This document shows positions 1 to 13,275 of a stretch of DNA of 47,643 nt, one piece after another (within the stretch, counting starts at the first letter, position 1; every line of letters begins with the position of its first letter). Made by a program: the position numbers and the translations under genes. The notes beneath the pieces are model-generated. The model worked only from the letters and a program-made list of their open reading frames with translations, searched no databases and was not told where the DNA came from. The stretch spans positions 1 to 47,643 of the forward strand of contig WPIO01000431.1 of the NCBI GenBank assembly GCA_009760855.2, in the 5' to 3' direction. Source of the stretch: Cristatella mucedo (lineage: Eukaryota > Bryozoa > Phylactolaemata > Cristatellidae).

Positions 1-1264
1 TTGAGTTTGCAGCTGATCGCGGAATATAAAGACATCTCGATACTGCTCGTTATAGCGTGCGATTGCTTGCTGCAGAGTGGGGTGACTAGCATTAGGCCAT
101 TCACACTTGAATAACCTACTTTGCATTAGATCGCGGCAGATGGCACAATATGTAGATACTTTAAATTAACCCGTCTCAGCGTGTGGTAGCTTGCAGCAGA
201 GTCCAGCTACTTGGTTTAGGCAATCGCACCTGAATAACACATTTCGGTTAAGTTTGCTGCAAATCGCTGAATATAAAGACACCTTGATACTGCTCGTTAT
301 ATAGTGAGATAACTTGCTGTAGATTGCAGCGCCTAGCATAAGGCCATTCACACTTGAATAGCTTATCTTGCATGATATCTCAGCAGATCGCACAATATCT
401 AGATACTTTAAACCAATCCGCGGGCTTGAGTTTGCAGCAAATCGGTAAATATAAAGAAACCTCGATACTGCTCTTCATAGCCTTGATGGCTTGCTGCTGA
501 GTGCGGCGCCTAGCATAAGGCCATTCACACTTGAATAACCTACTTTGGATGAGATTGCAGCAGATCGCACAATATCTAGATACTTTAAATCGACCCGTGT
601 CAGCGTGCAGTAGCTTGCAGCAGAGTGCAGCTCCTTGCTTTAGGCAATCGCAATTTCATAACTCATTCAGCTTGCGTTTGCAGCAGATCGCTGAATATGA
701 AGACAGCTCAATAGAGCTCGTAATAGCCTGTAATAAGTTGCTGTAGAGTTCTGTGCTTTGCATTAGGCTATTCACACTAGAATAGCTTATTTTGCATGAG
801 TTTACAGCAGATTGCACAATATCAAGATACAGTAAATCGCCCCGTCAGAGCGTGCAGTAGCTCGCAGCAGAGTGCAGCTCCTTGCTTAGGGCAATCGTAC
901 TTAAAAAACACATTTCGAATGAGTTTGCAGCCGATCGCGGAATGTAAAGACACCTCAATACTGCTCGTTATGGCGTTTGATAACTTGCTGCAGAGTGTGG
1001 TGCCTTGCATTAGGCCATTCTCACTTGAATAACCTATTTTGCATGAGATAGCAAGAGATTGCCCAATATCTAGATACTTTAAATCCACCCGTCGAACCGT
1101 GCAGGAGCTGGCAGCAGAGTGCTCAGCTTTGCTTTAGGCAATCGCACTTGAAAAATGCATTTTGCTTGATTTTGCAGCAGAGCGCGGAACATAAACACAC
1201 CTCAATACTCATCCTCATAGCTTGTGATAACTTGCGGCAGAATGCTGTGCTTTTCATTAAGCCA

Positions 1265-1680
1265 TTCACACTTGAATAACCTATATTTCATGAGATCTCA
1301 GGAGATCCCACAATATCTAGATACTAAGATCGCAGTATATAAAGACACCTTGATACTACACGTTTTAGCGTGTGATAACTTGCTCCAGAATGCGGCACCT
1401 CGCATTGAGCTATTCACACTTGAATAACTTATTTTGCATGAGTTCGCAGCAGCTCGCGCAAAATCTAGATACTTTAAATTCACCCGTCGAAGCATGCTGG
1501 AGCTGGCAGCAGAGTTCAGTGCCTCCCATCAGGTAATCGCACTTGAATAACTCGTTTCGATTGAGTTTGCAGCAGATTGCGGTATATAAAGACACCTCGA
1601 TACTGCTCGTTAAAGTGTGCGACACTTTGCTGCAGAGTGCGGCACCTTGCATTAAGCCATTCACACTTGAATACCTTATT
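1265..1680. repeat. Satellite segment with a shared ~98-bp deletion, left member
   Basis: The interval between successive TCTAG boxes here (1316 to 1464) is 148 bp instead of about 246 bp, so about 98 bp is missing across a half-B to half-A fusion. Flanking variants such as CCTATATTTCATGAGATC and the GTTAAAGTGTGCGACACTTT segment are shared with the member at 15967-16410. Confidence 0.88.
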
Positions 1681-4600
1681 TTGCATGAGTTTACAGCAGA
1701 CCGCACAATATCTAGATGCTTCAAATCAACCCGTCAAGGCATAAAGTAACTCGAAGCCGAGTGCAGGCCTTGCTTTAGGCAATCGCACTTGAATAATTCA
1801 TTTCGCTTGAGTTTGCAGCAGATCGCTGAATATAAAGACACCTCGATTCTGCTCGTTATATCTTGTGATAACTTGCTGCAGATTGTGGAGCCTTGCATTA
1901 GGCCATTCTCACTTGAATAACCAATTTTGCATGAGATCGCAGGAGATCGCACAATATCTAGATACTTTACATCAACCCATCGAAGCATGCAGGAGCTGGC
2001 AGCAGAGTGCTCAGCCTTGCCTTAGGCAATCGCACTTGAAAAACGCATTTTGCTTGATTTTGCGGCAGATCGCGGAACATAAACACAACTCGATACTCAT
2101 CCTCATAGCTTGTGATAACTTGCGGCAGTGTGCAGCGCTTTGCATTAGGCAAGTCACACTTGAATACCTTATTTTCTATGAGTTCACAGCAGATCGCAAA
2201 ACATCTAGATACTTTAAATACACCCGTGGAAGCGTGCAGTAGCTTGCAGCAGAGTGCAGCTCCTTGCTTTAGGCAATCACACTTAAATAACTCATTTCGC
2301 TTGAGTTCCCAGTAGACCACTGAATATAACCACACCTTGATACTGCTCATTATATCGTGTGATAACTTGCTGCAGAGTGTGGTGCATTGCAATAAGACAT
2401 TCACACTTGACTAACCTATTTTGCATGAGATCGCAGGAGATCGCACTATATCTAGATACTTTAAATCCACCCGTCGAAGCATGCAGGTGCAGGCAGCAGA
2501 TGGCTACGCCTTTGTTTAGGCAATCGCAGTTTAATTATTTATTTTGCTTGATTTTGCAGCAGATCGCGGAACATACAGACACCTTGAAACTGCTCGTCCT
2601 AGCGTGTGATAACTTGCTGCAGAGTGCGGCTCCTTGCATTAAGCCAGTCACACTTAAATACTTTATTTAGCATGAGTTCACAGCAGATTGCACAATATCT
2701 AGATACTTTAAATCAACCCGTCAAAGCATGCTGTAGTTCAAGCAGAGTACAAATCTTGCTTTAGGCAATCGCACTTGAATAGCTCATTTCGCTTGAGTTT
2801 GCATACGACCGCTGAATATAAAGAAACCTTGATACTGCTCGTAATATCGTGTGATGACTTGCTGCAGAGTGCGGCACCTAGCATTAGGTAGTTCACTCGT
2901 GAATAACCTACTTTGCAGGACTTCATGGCAGATCGCACTATATCTAGATACTTTAAATCAACCCGTCAAGTAATGCAGTCGCTCGGAGAGCAGTGCAGGC
3001 CTTGTTTTAGGCAATCGCACTGGAATAACTCATTTCGCTTGAGTTTGCGGGCAGATCGCAGAATATAAAGACACTTCGATAATGCTCATTATAGCGTGTG
3101 ATAACTTGCTGCAGAGTGGGGCGCCTTTCATTAAGGCATTCCCACTTGAATAGCCTATTTTGCATGAGTTAACAGCAGGTCGCACAATATCTGGATACTT
3201 AAAATCAAGCGGTCTAAGCATGCTGTAGCTCGGAGCAGAGTGCAGGCCTTGCTTTCGGCAATCGCACTTGAATAACTTATTTCGCTTGTATTTGCAGCAG
3301 ATCGTGGAATATAAAGACACCTCGATACTGCTCGTTATATCGTGTGATGGCTTGCAGCAGTGTGCGGCGCCTAGCATTAGGCCATTCACACTTGAATAAC
3401 CTACTAGGCATGAGATCACAGCTGATCGCACAATATTTAGATATTTTAAATCAACACGTCTAATGTGCGGTAGCTTGCAGTGGAGTGCCGCTCCTTGCTT
3501 TACGCAATCGCACATGAATGAGACATTTCGGTTAAGTTTGCTGCAGATCGCTGAATATAAAGACAGCTCGATACTGCTCATTATATCGTGTGATACCTTG
3601 CTGCAGATTGCGGCGCCTACCATTAGGCCATTCGCACTTGAATAACTTATCTTGCATGAGTTCACAGCAGATCGCACAATATCTAGACACTTTAAATCAA
3701 CCTGCCAGAGCGTGGAGTAGTTTGCAGCATAATGCAGCTCCTAGCTTCAGGCAATCGCACTTGAATAACCCATTTTGCTTAAGTTTGCAGCAAATCGCTA
3801 AATATAAAGACACCTCGATACTACTCTTTATAGCGTGTGATAACTTGCTGAGGAGTGCTGGGCCTTGCATTAGGCCATTCATACAAGAATAGCTTACTTT
3901 GCATGAGTTCACAGCAGATCGCACAATATCTAGATACTTCAAATCAACCCGTCAAGGCATTAACTAGCTCGGAGCAGAGTGCTGGACCTTGCTTTAGGCA
4001 ATCGCACTTGAATAATTCATTTCGCTTGAGTTTGCAGCAGATAGCTGAATTTAAAGACACCTCGATACTGCTCGTTATATCGTGTGATAACTTGCTGCAG
4101 ATTGCCGTGCTTTGCAATAGGCCATTCACACTTGAATAGCTTATCTTGCATGAGTTCATAGCCGATTGCACAGTATCTAGATACTTTAAATTAACCCGTC
4201 GAAGCATGCTGTAGTTCAAGCAGAGTGCAAATCTTGCTTTAGGCTATCGCACTTGAATAACTCATTTCGCATGAGTTTGCAGCAGATCGCGGAATATATA
4301 GACACCGCGATACCTCTCGTTATGGCGTGTGATAACTTGCTGCTGAGTGCGGCTCGTAGCATTAGGCCATTCACACTTGAATAACCTACTTTGGATGAGA
4401 TCGCAGCAGATCTTACAATATTTAGATACTTAAAATCAATACGTCTAAGCGTGAGGTAGCTTGCAGCAGAGTGCAGCTCCTTGGTTTAAGCAATCGCACA
4501 TGAATAACTCATTGCTGTTAAGTTTGCAGCAGATCGCTGAATATAAAGACACCTCGATACTGCTTGTTATATCGTGTGATAACTTGCTGCAGATTGCTGC

Positions 4601-4769
4601 ACCTTGCATTAGGCCATTCACACTTGAATAGCTTATTTTGCATGAGTTCACTGCAGATCGCACAATATCTAGCTACTTTAAATGAACCCGTCAAGTAATG
4701 CAGTAGCTCGGAGAGGAGTGCAGGCCTTGCTTTAGGCGATCATTCTTGAAAAACTTATTTCGCTTGAGT

Positions 4770-5290
4770 TTGCAGCAGATTGCGGTATATAGAGACACCT
4801 CGATACTGCTCGTTAAAGTGTGCGACACTTTGCTGCAGAGTGCGGCACCTTGCATTAAGCCATTCACACTTGAATAACTTATTTTGCATGATTTCACACC
4901 AGATCGCACAATATCTAGATACTTTAAATCAACCCGTCTAAGCGTGTGGTAGTTTGCAGCAGAGTGAAGCTCCTTTCTTTAGGCAATCGCACTTGAATAA
5001 CTTATTTTCCTTGATTTTGCAGCAGATCGCGGAAAATTAAGACACCTCGATTCTGCTCGTTATAGCGTGTGATAACTTCCTGCAGAGTGCAGGACCTTGC
5101 AATAAGCCATTCGCACTTGAATAACTTATTTTGCACGTGTTCACAGCAGATCGCACGTACTCTAGATACTTTAAATCAACCCGTCAAAATGAAGTAACTC
5201 GGAGCAGAGTGCAGATCTTGCTTCAAGCAATTGCACTTGAATTACTCATTTTGCATAAGTTTGCAGCATATCACGGAATTTAAAGACAAC
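4770..5290. repeat. Long-range satellite duplicate, left member
   Basis: This segment of about 520 bp pairs with 16270-16790 at an offset of 11499. Shared rare variants include GTTAAAGTGTGCGACACTTT, a half-B start GATTTCACACCAGATCGC, the AAAATTAAGACACCTC change, and a shortened CGTCAAAATG segment. The last removes several bases from half B. Confidence 0.8.
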
Positions 5291-5729
5291 TCGATACAGC
5301 TCATTAGAGCGAGTACGAACTTGCTGTAAAGTGCGGCGCCTAGCATTAGGCTATTCACACTTGAATAACCTACTTTGCATGAGATGGCTGCAGATCGTAC
5401 AATGTCTAGATAATTTAAATCAATCCGTCTAAGCGTGTGGTTGCTTGCAGCAGAGTGCAGCTACTTTGTTTAGGCGATCGCGCATGAATAACTCTTTTAG
5501 CTTCAAGTTGCAGCAGATCGCAGAATATAAATACACCTCGATACTGCTCGTTATAGCTTGTGGTAACTTGCTGCAGAGTGCGGTGCTTTGCATTAAGCCA
5601 CTGACACTCGAATAACCTATTTTGCATGAGATCACAGGAGATCGCACAATATCTAGATACTTTAAATCCACCCGTCGAAGCTTGCAGGAGCTCGCAGCAG
5701 AGTAGTCGACTTTCCTTTAGGCAAAGGCA

Positions 5730-7460
5730 CTTGAATAACATGTTTCGATTGAGTTTGCAGCAGATCACTAAATATAAAGACACCTCGATACTGCTCGTTA
5801 TAGCGTGTAATAACTTGCTGCAAAGTGTAGCACCTTGCATAAGCCATTCACACTTGAATAGCTTATTTTCCATGAGTTCACAGCAGATCGCACAATAACT
5901 AGATACTTTTAATCAAGCTGTCCGCGTGTGCAGTAGCTTGCAGCAGAGTGCAACTCCTTGCTTTAGGCAATCGCACTTGAATAAGTCATTTCGCTTGCGT
6001 TTGCAGCTGATAGCTGAATATAAAGACACCACGATACTGCTCGTTATAGCGCGTGATAACTTGCTAGAGATTGCTGTGCCTTGCCCTAAGCCATTCACAC
6101 TTGAATAACTTATTTTGCATGAGTTCACAGCAGATCGCACAATATCTGGATACTTTAAATCAACCCGTCTAAGCGTGTTCTAGCTTGCAGCAGAGTCCAG
6201 CTCCTTGCTTTAGGCAATCGCACATGAATAACTCATTTAGCTTGAGTTTGCAGGAGATGGCAGAATATAGAGACACCTCAATACTGCTCGTTCTAGCGTG
6301 TGATAACTTGCTGCAGAGTGCACAGCCTTGCAATAAGCCATTCACACTTGAATAACCTATTTTGCATGAGATCGCCGGAGATCGTACAACATCTAGATAA
6401 TTTAAATCCACCCGTCGAAGCGTGCAGAAGCTGGCAGCAGATTGCTACGCCTTGCTTTAGGCAATCGCACTTCAATAACTCATCTTGCTTAATTTTGCAG
6501 CAGATCGCTGTACAGAAAGACACCTCGATAATGCTCGTCATTGTGTGTCATAACTTGCTGCAGATTGGGGCGCCTTGCATTAAGTCAATTATACTTGAAT
6601 AACTAAATTCTGCAAAAGTTCACAGCAGATTGCACAATATCTAGATACTTTAAACCAATCCGTCAAGGCATGCAGTAGCTCGGAGCAGATTGCTAAGCCT
6701 CGCTTTAGGCAATCGCACTTCAATAACTCATTTTGTTTGATTTTGCAGCAGATCGCAAAACATCAAGACACCCCGACAATGCTCGTCATAGTGTGTGATA
6801 ACTTGCTGCAGAGTGCGGCGCCTTGCATTAGGCCATTCACACTTAATACCTCATTATCCATGAGTTCACAGCAGATCATACAATATCTAGATACTTTAAA
6901 TCCCCCCGTCGAAGCTTGCAAGAGCGGGCAGCAGAGTGCAGGGCCTTGCTCAGAGCAATCGTACTTAAAAAACTCATTTCGATTGAGTTTGCAGAAGATC
7001 GTTAGATATAAAGACACATCGATACTGCTCGTTATAGTCGGCGATTAGTTGCTGCACAGTCCGGTGCCTTGCATTAGGCCATTCATAATTAAATAACTCA
7101 TTTTGCATAAGTTCACAGTAGATTGCACGATATCTAGATACTTTAAATCAACCTGTCAAGGCATGCAGTAGCTCGGAGCAGAGTGCAGGCCTTGCTTTAG
7201 GCTACCGCAATTGAATAACTCATTTTGCTTAAGTTTGTAGCAGATCGCTGTATATAAAGAATCCTCGATACTACTCGATATAGCGTGTGATAACTTGCTG
7301 CAAAGTGTGGTGCCTCGCATTGAGCCATTCACACTTGAATAACTTATTTTGCATGAGTTCGCAGCAGCTCGCACAATATCTAGATACTTTAAATCCACCC
7401 GTCGAAGCTTGCAGGAGCTTGCAGCAGAGTGCAGTGCCTTCCATCGGGCAATCGCATTTG
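5730..7460. repeat. Higher-order satellite block, copy 1 (7 dimers, ~1.73 kb)
   Basis: This block is nearly identical to the following block at an offset of 1727-1731 bp, which is seven 246-247-bp dimers. Neighbouring dimers inside the block differ much more from one another than corresponding dimers do between blocks, which defines a higher-order repeat. The left limit is where similarity to the next copy falls to the usual inter-unit level, so it is approximate. Small indels shift the offset from 1727 to 1731 along the block. Confidence 0.9.
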
Positions 7461-9190
7461 AATAACATGTTTCGATTGTGTTTGCAGCAGATCACTAAAT
7501 ATAAAGACACCTCGATACTGCTCGTCATAGCGTGTAAAAACTTGCTGCAAAGTGTGGCACCTTGCATAAGCCATTCACACTTGAATAGCTTATTTTCCAT
7601 GAGTTCACAGCAGATCGCACAATAACTAGATACTTTTAATCAAGCTGTCAGCGCGTGCAGTAGCTAGCAGCAGAGTGCAACTCCTTGCTTTAGGCAATCG
7701 CACTTGAATAAGTCATTTCGCTTGCGTTTGCAGCAGATAGCTGAATATAAAGACACCTCGATACTGCTCGTTATAGTGCGTGATAACTTGCTAGAGATTG
7801 CTGTGCCTTGCCCTAAGCCATTCACACTTGAATAATTTATTTTGCATGAGTTCACAGCAGATCGCACAATATCTGGATACTTTAAATCAACCCGTCTAAG
7901 CGTGTTCTAGCTTGCAGCAGAGTCCAGCTCCTTGCTTTAGGCAATCGCACATGAATAACTCATTTAGCTTGAGTTTGCAGGAGATGGCAGAATATAGAGA
8001 CACCTCAATACTGCTCGTTCTAGCGTGTGATAACTTGCTGCAGAGTGCACAGCCTTGCAATAAGCCATTCACACTTGAATAACCTATTTTGCATGAGATC
8101 ACCGGAGATCGTACAACATCTAGATAATTTAAATCCACCCGTCGAAGCGTGCAGAAGCTGGCAGCAGATTGCTACGCGTTGCTTTAGGCAATCGCACTTC
8201 AATAACTCATCTTGCTTAATTTTGCAGCAGATCGCTGTACAGAAAGACACCTCGATAATGCTCGTCATTGTGTGTCATAACTTGCTGCAGATGGGGGGCG
8301 CCTTGCATTAAGTCAATTATACTTGAATAACTAAATTCTGCAAAAAGTTCACAGCAGATTGCACAATATCTAGATACTTTAAACCAATCCGTCAAGGCAT
8401 GCAGTAGCTCGGAGCAGATTGCTAAGCCTCGCTTTAGGCAATCGCACTTCAATAACTCATTTTGCTTGATTTTGCAGCAGATCGCAAAACATCAAGACAC
8501 CCCGACAATGCTCGTCATAGTGTGTGATAACTTGCTGCAGAGTGCGGCGCCTTGCATTAGGCCATTCACACTTAATACCTCATTATCCATGAGTTCACAG
8601 CAGATCATACAATATCTAGATACTTTAAATCCCCCCGTCGAAGCTTGCAAGAGCGGGCAGCAGAGTGCAGGGCCTTGCTCAGAGCAATCGTACTTAAAAA
8701 ACTCATTTCGATTGAGTTTGCAGAAGATCGTTAGATATAAAGACACATCGATACTGCTCGTTATAGTCGGCGATTAGTTGCTGCACACAGTCCGGTGCCT
8801 TGCATTAGGCCATTCATAATTAAATAACTCATTTTGCATAAGTTCACAGTAGATTGCACGATATCTAGATACTTTAAATCAACCTGTCAAGGCATGCAGT
8901 AGCTCGGAGCAGAGTGCAGGCCTTGCTTTAGGCTACCGCAATTGAATAACTCATTTTGCTTAAGTTTGTAGCAGATCGCTGTATATAAAGAATCCTCGAT
9001 ACTACTCGATATAGCGTGTGATAACTTGCTGCAAAGTGTGGTGCCTCGCATTGAGCCATTCACACTTGAATAACTTATTTTGCATGAGTTCGCAGCAGCT
9101 CGCACAATATCTAGATACTTTAAATCCACCCGTCGAAGCTTGCAGGAGCTTGCAGCAGAGTGCAGTGCCTTCCATCGGGCAATCGCATTT
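7457..9190. repeat. Higher-order satellite block, copy 2
   Basis: This is the second near-identical seven-dimer block. Diagnostic variants shared with copy 1 include the AATAACTAGATACTTTTAATC variant of the usual box and a half-B start with CATTATCCATGAG. Two small indels separate it from copy 1: one extra base near 8290 and an extra AC near 8785. Confidence 0.9.
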
Positions 9191-10310
9191 GAATAACATG
9201 TTTCGATTGAGTTTGCAGCAGATCACTAAATATAAAGACACCTCGATACTGCTCGTCATAGCGTGTAATAACTTGCTGCAAAGTGTGGCACCTTGCATAA
9301 GCCATTCACACTTGAATAGCTTATTTTCCATGAGTTCACAGCAGATCGCACAATAACTAGATACTTTTAATCAAGCTGTCAGCGCGTGCAGTAGCTAGCA
9401 GCAGAGTGCAACTCCTTGCTTTAGGCAATCGCACTTGAATAAGTCATTTCGCTTGCGTTTGCAGCAGATAGCTGAATATAAAGACACCTCGATACTGCTC
9501 GTTATAGTGCGTGATAACTTGCTAGAGATTGCTGTGCCTTGCCCTAAGCCATTCACACTTGAATAACTTATTTTGCATGAGTTCACAGCAGATCGCACAA
9601 TATCTGGATACTTTAAATCAACCCGTCTAAGCGTGTTCTAGCTTGCAGCAGAGTCCAGCTTCTTGCTTTAGGCAATCGCACATGAATAACTCATTTAGCT
9701 TGACTTTGCAGGAGATGGCAGAATATAGAGACACCTTAATACTGCTCGTTCTAGCGTGTGATAACTTGCTGCAGAGTTCACAGCCTTGCAATAAGCCATT
9801 TACACTTGAATAACCTATTTTGCATGAGATCGCCGGAGATCGTACAACATCTAGATAATTTAAATCCACCCGTCGAAGCGTGCAGAAGCTGGCAGCAGAT
9901 TGCTACGCCTTGCTTTAGGCAATCGCACTTCACTAACTCATCTTGCTTAATTTTGCAGCAGATCGCTGTACATAAAGACACCTCGATAATGCTCGTCATA
10001 GCCTGCGATAACTTGCTGCAGAGTGCTGTGCCTTGCATTAGGCCATTCACACTTGAATACCTCATTATCCATGAGTTCACGGCAGATCGTACAATATCTA
10101 GATACTTTAAATCCCCCCGTCGAAGCTTGCAAGCGCGGGCAGAAGAGTGCAGGGCCTTGCTCAGAGCAATCGTACTTAAAAAACTCATTTCGATTGAGTT
10201 TGCAGAAGATCGCTAGATATACAGACACATCGATACTGCTCGTTATAGTCTGCAATGAGTTGCTGTACAGTCCGGCGCCTTGCATTAGGCCATCCCCACT
10301 TAAATAACTT
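9188..10310. repeat. Higher-order satellite block, copy 3, truncated and missing one dimer
   Basis: The block follows copy 2 at offset 1731 up to about 9990. It then skips one dimer and resumes at an offset of about 1480 (six dimers): the segment from 10023 matches the one from about 8547. After about 10310 it no longer matches copy 2. The one-dimer loss falls between two similar half-A segments, as expected from unequal exchange. Confidence 0.82.
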
Positions 10311-10560
10311 ATTTTGCATGAGAAGAAATCAGATCGCATAATATCTAGAAACTTTAAATCGACCAGTCACAGCATGCAGTAGCTTGCAGCAGAGTGCAGC
10401 TACTTGCTTTAGCGAATAGCACTTGACAGACTCATTTCGCATGAGCTTGCAGCAGATCTCAAAATATAGAGACACATCGATACTGCTCGTTATATCGTTT
10501 GATACCTTTCTGCAGAGTGTGGCACCTTGCATTAAGCCATTTACACTTGAAAAACATAAT
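9758..10560. repeat. Older higher-order satellite duplicate, left member
   Basis: The segment pairs with 12474-13275 at an offset of about 2716 bp (11 dimers). The clearest shared marker is an aberrant half-B start CATGAGAAGAAATCAGATCGC at 10317, seen again at 13033. The copies are clearly more diverged than the 1.73-kb blocks. Confidence 0.7.
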
Positions 10561-12473
10561 TTACATTACTTCGCCCCAGATCGCACAATATCTAGATAAT
10601 TTAAATCTACCCGACGAAGCGTGCATGTGATTGCAGCAGAGTGCAGCTCCTTGCTTTAGCCAATAACACTTTAATAACTCATTTCGTTTGAGTTTGCAGT
10701 AGACCAAAGAATATAAAGACACCTCGTTACTGCTCGTTATATCGTGTGATAACTTGCTGCAGAGTGCGGCTTCATACATTAAGCCATTCACACTTGAATA
10801 GCTTATTTTTCATGAGCTCACAGCAAATCGCACAATATCTAGATACTTTAAATCAACCCGTTTAAGCGTGTGGTAGGTTGCAGCAGAGTGCTGCTCCTTA
10901 CTTTAGCAATCGCACTTAAAATACTCATTTCGATTGAGTTTGCAGAAGATCGCAAGATATAAAGACACCTCGATACTGCTCGTTATAGCATGTGATAACT
11001 TGCTGGAGATTGCTGTGCCTTGTCCTAAGCCATTCAGACTTGAATAACTTATTTTGCATGAGTTCACAGCAGATCGCACAATATCTGGATACTTTAAATC
11101 ATCCTGTCTAAGCGTGTTCTAGCTTGCAGCAGAGTCCAGCTCCTTGCTTTAGGCAATCGCACATGAATAACTCATTTAGCTTGAGTTTGCAGGAGATCGC
11201 AGAATATAGAGACACCTCGATACTGCTCGTTCTAGCGTGTGATAACTCGCTGCAGAGTGCACAACCTTGCAGTAAGCCATTCACACTTGAATAACCTATT
11301 TTGCATGGGATCGCAGCAGATCGTACAGCATCTGGATACTTTAAATCCACCCGTCGAAGCGTGCAGAAGCTGGCAGCAGACTGCTACGCCTCGCTTTAGG
11401 CAATCGCATTTCAAAAACTCAATTTGCTTGATTTTGCAGCTGATCGCTGTACATAAAGACACCTCGATAATGCTCGTCATAGTGTGTAATAACTTGCTGC
11501 AGAATGGGGCACCTTGCATTAAGTCATTTATACTTGAACGACTAAATTCTGCAAAAGTTCACAGCAGATTGCACAATATCTAGATTCTGTAAACTAATCC
11601 TTCAAGGCATGCAGTAGCTCGGAGCAGAGTGCAGGCCTTTGTTTACCCAATCGCACGTATATAACTCATTTCGCTTAACTTTGCAGCAGATCGCAGAATA
11701 TAAAGACACCTCGATTCTTCTCGTTATAACCTGCGATAACTTACTGCAGAGCGCTGCTCCTTGCATTAGGCCATTCACACTTGAAAACCTTAATATCCAT
11801 GAATTCACAGCAGATCGTACAATATCTAGATACTTAAATCCACCCCTCGACGCTTGCAAGAGCGGGCAGCAGAGAGCCTCTCCTTTCTTTAGGCAATCGC
11901 ACTTAAAATACTCATTTCGATTGAGTTTTCAGAAGGTCGCAAGATATAAAGACACCTCGATACTGCTCGTTATAGCATGTGATAACTTGCTGCAGAGTGC
12001 AGGGCCTTGCATTAAGCCATTCGCACTTAAATAACTTATTTTTCATTAGTTCACAGATGATCACACAATATATAGATACTTTAAATCAACCCGTCAAAGC
12101 ATGCAGTAGCTCGGAGCAGAGTGCTGATCTTGCTTTAAGCAATTGCACTTGAATAACTCATTTCGCATGAGTTTGCAGCATATCATGGAATATAAAAAAA
12201 CCTCGATACTGCTCATTATAGCGTGTAATAACTTGCTGCAAAGTGTGGCAACTTGCATTAAGCTTTTTACACTTGAATATCTTATTTTGCTAGAGTTCAC
12301 AGCAGATCACACAATATCTAGATACTTTAAATCAACCCGTCTAAGCGTGTGGTAGCTTGCAGCAGAGTGCTGCTCCTTTCTTTAGGCAATCGCACATGAA
12401 TAACTCATTTAGGTTGAGTTTGCAGCAGTTCGCAGAATATAGAGACACCTCGATACTGCTCGTTCTAGCGTGT

Positions 12474-13275
12474 GATAACTTGCTGCAGAGTGCACAGCCT
12501 TGCATTAAGGCATTCACACTTGAATAACCTATTTTCTATGAGATCGCCGGAGATCGAACAACATCTGGATTCTTTAAACGAACCTGTCGAAGCGTGCAGA
12601 AGCTGGCAGCAGATTGCTACGCCTTGCTTTCGGCAATCGCACTTGAATAACTCATTTCGCTTAGGTTTGCAGCAGATCGCGGAATATAAAGACACCTCGA
12701 TCCTGCTCGTTATAGCCTGCGATAACTTGGTGCAGAGTGCTGCGCCTTGCATTAGGCCATTCACACTTGAATACCTTATTATCCATGAGTTCACATCAGA
12801 TCGTACGAAATCTAGATAGTTTAAATCCACACGTAAGAGCTTGCAAGAGCGGGCAGCAGAGTGCAGGGCCTTGCTCAGAGCAATCGTACTTACAAAACTC
12901 ATTTCGAATGAGTTTGAAGAAGATCGCTAGATATAAAGACACCTCGATACTGCTCGTTATAGTCTGTGATGAGTTGCTGCAGAGTCCAGAGCCCTGCATT
13001 AGGCCATCCGCACTTAAATAACTTATTTTGCATGAGAAGAAATCAGATCGCAGAATATCTAGAAACCATAAATCGACCAGTCACAGCATGCAGTAGCTTG
13101 CAGCACAGTGCAGCTACTTGCTTTAGGTAATCGCACTTCACAAACTCATTTCGCTTGAGTTTGCAGCAGATATCAAAATATAGAGACACCTCGATACTGC
13201 TTGTTATAGCGTTTGATAACTTGCTGCAGAGTGAGGCGCTTTGCATTTAGCCATTTACACTTGAAAAACTTATTT
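12474..13275. repeat. Older higher-order satellite duplicate, right member
   Basis: This is the partner of 9758-10560, carrying the same aberrant AGAAGAAATCAGATCGC start and a similar run of variants before and after it. Confidence 0.7.
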
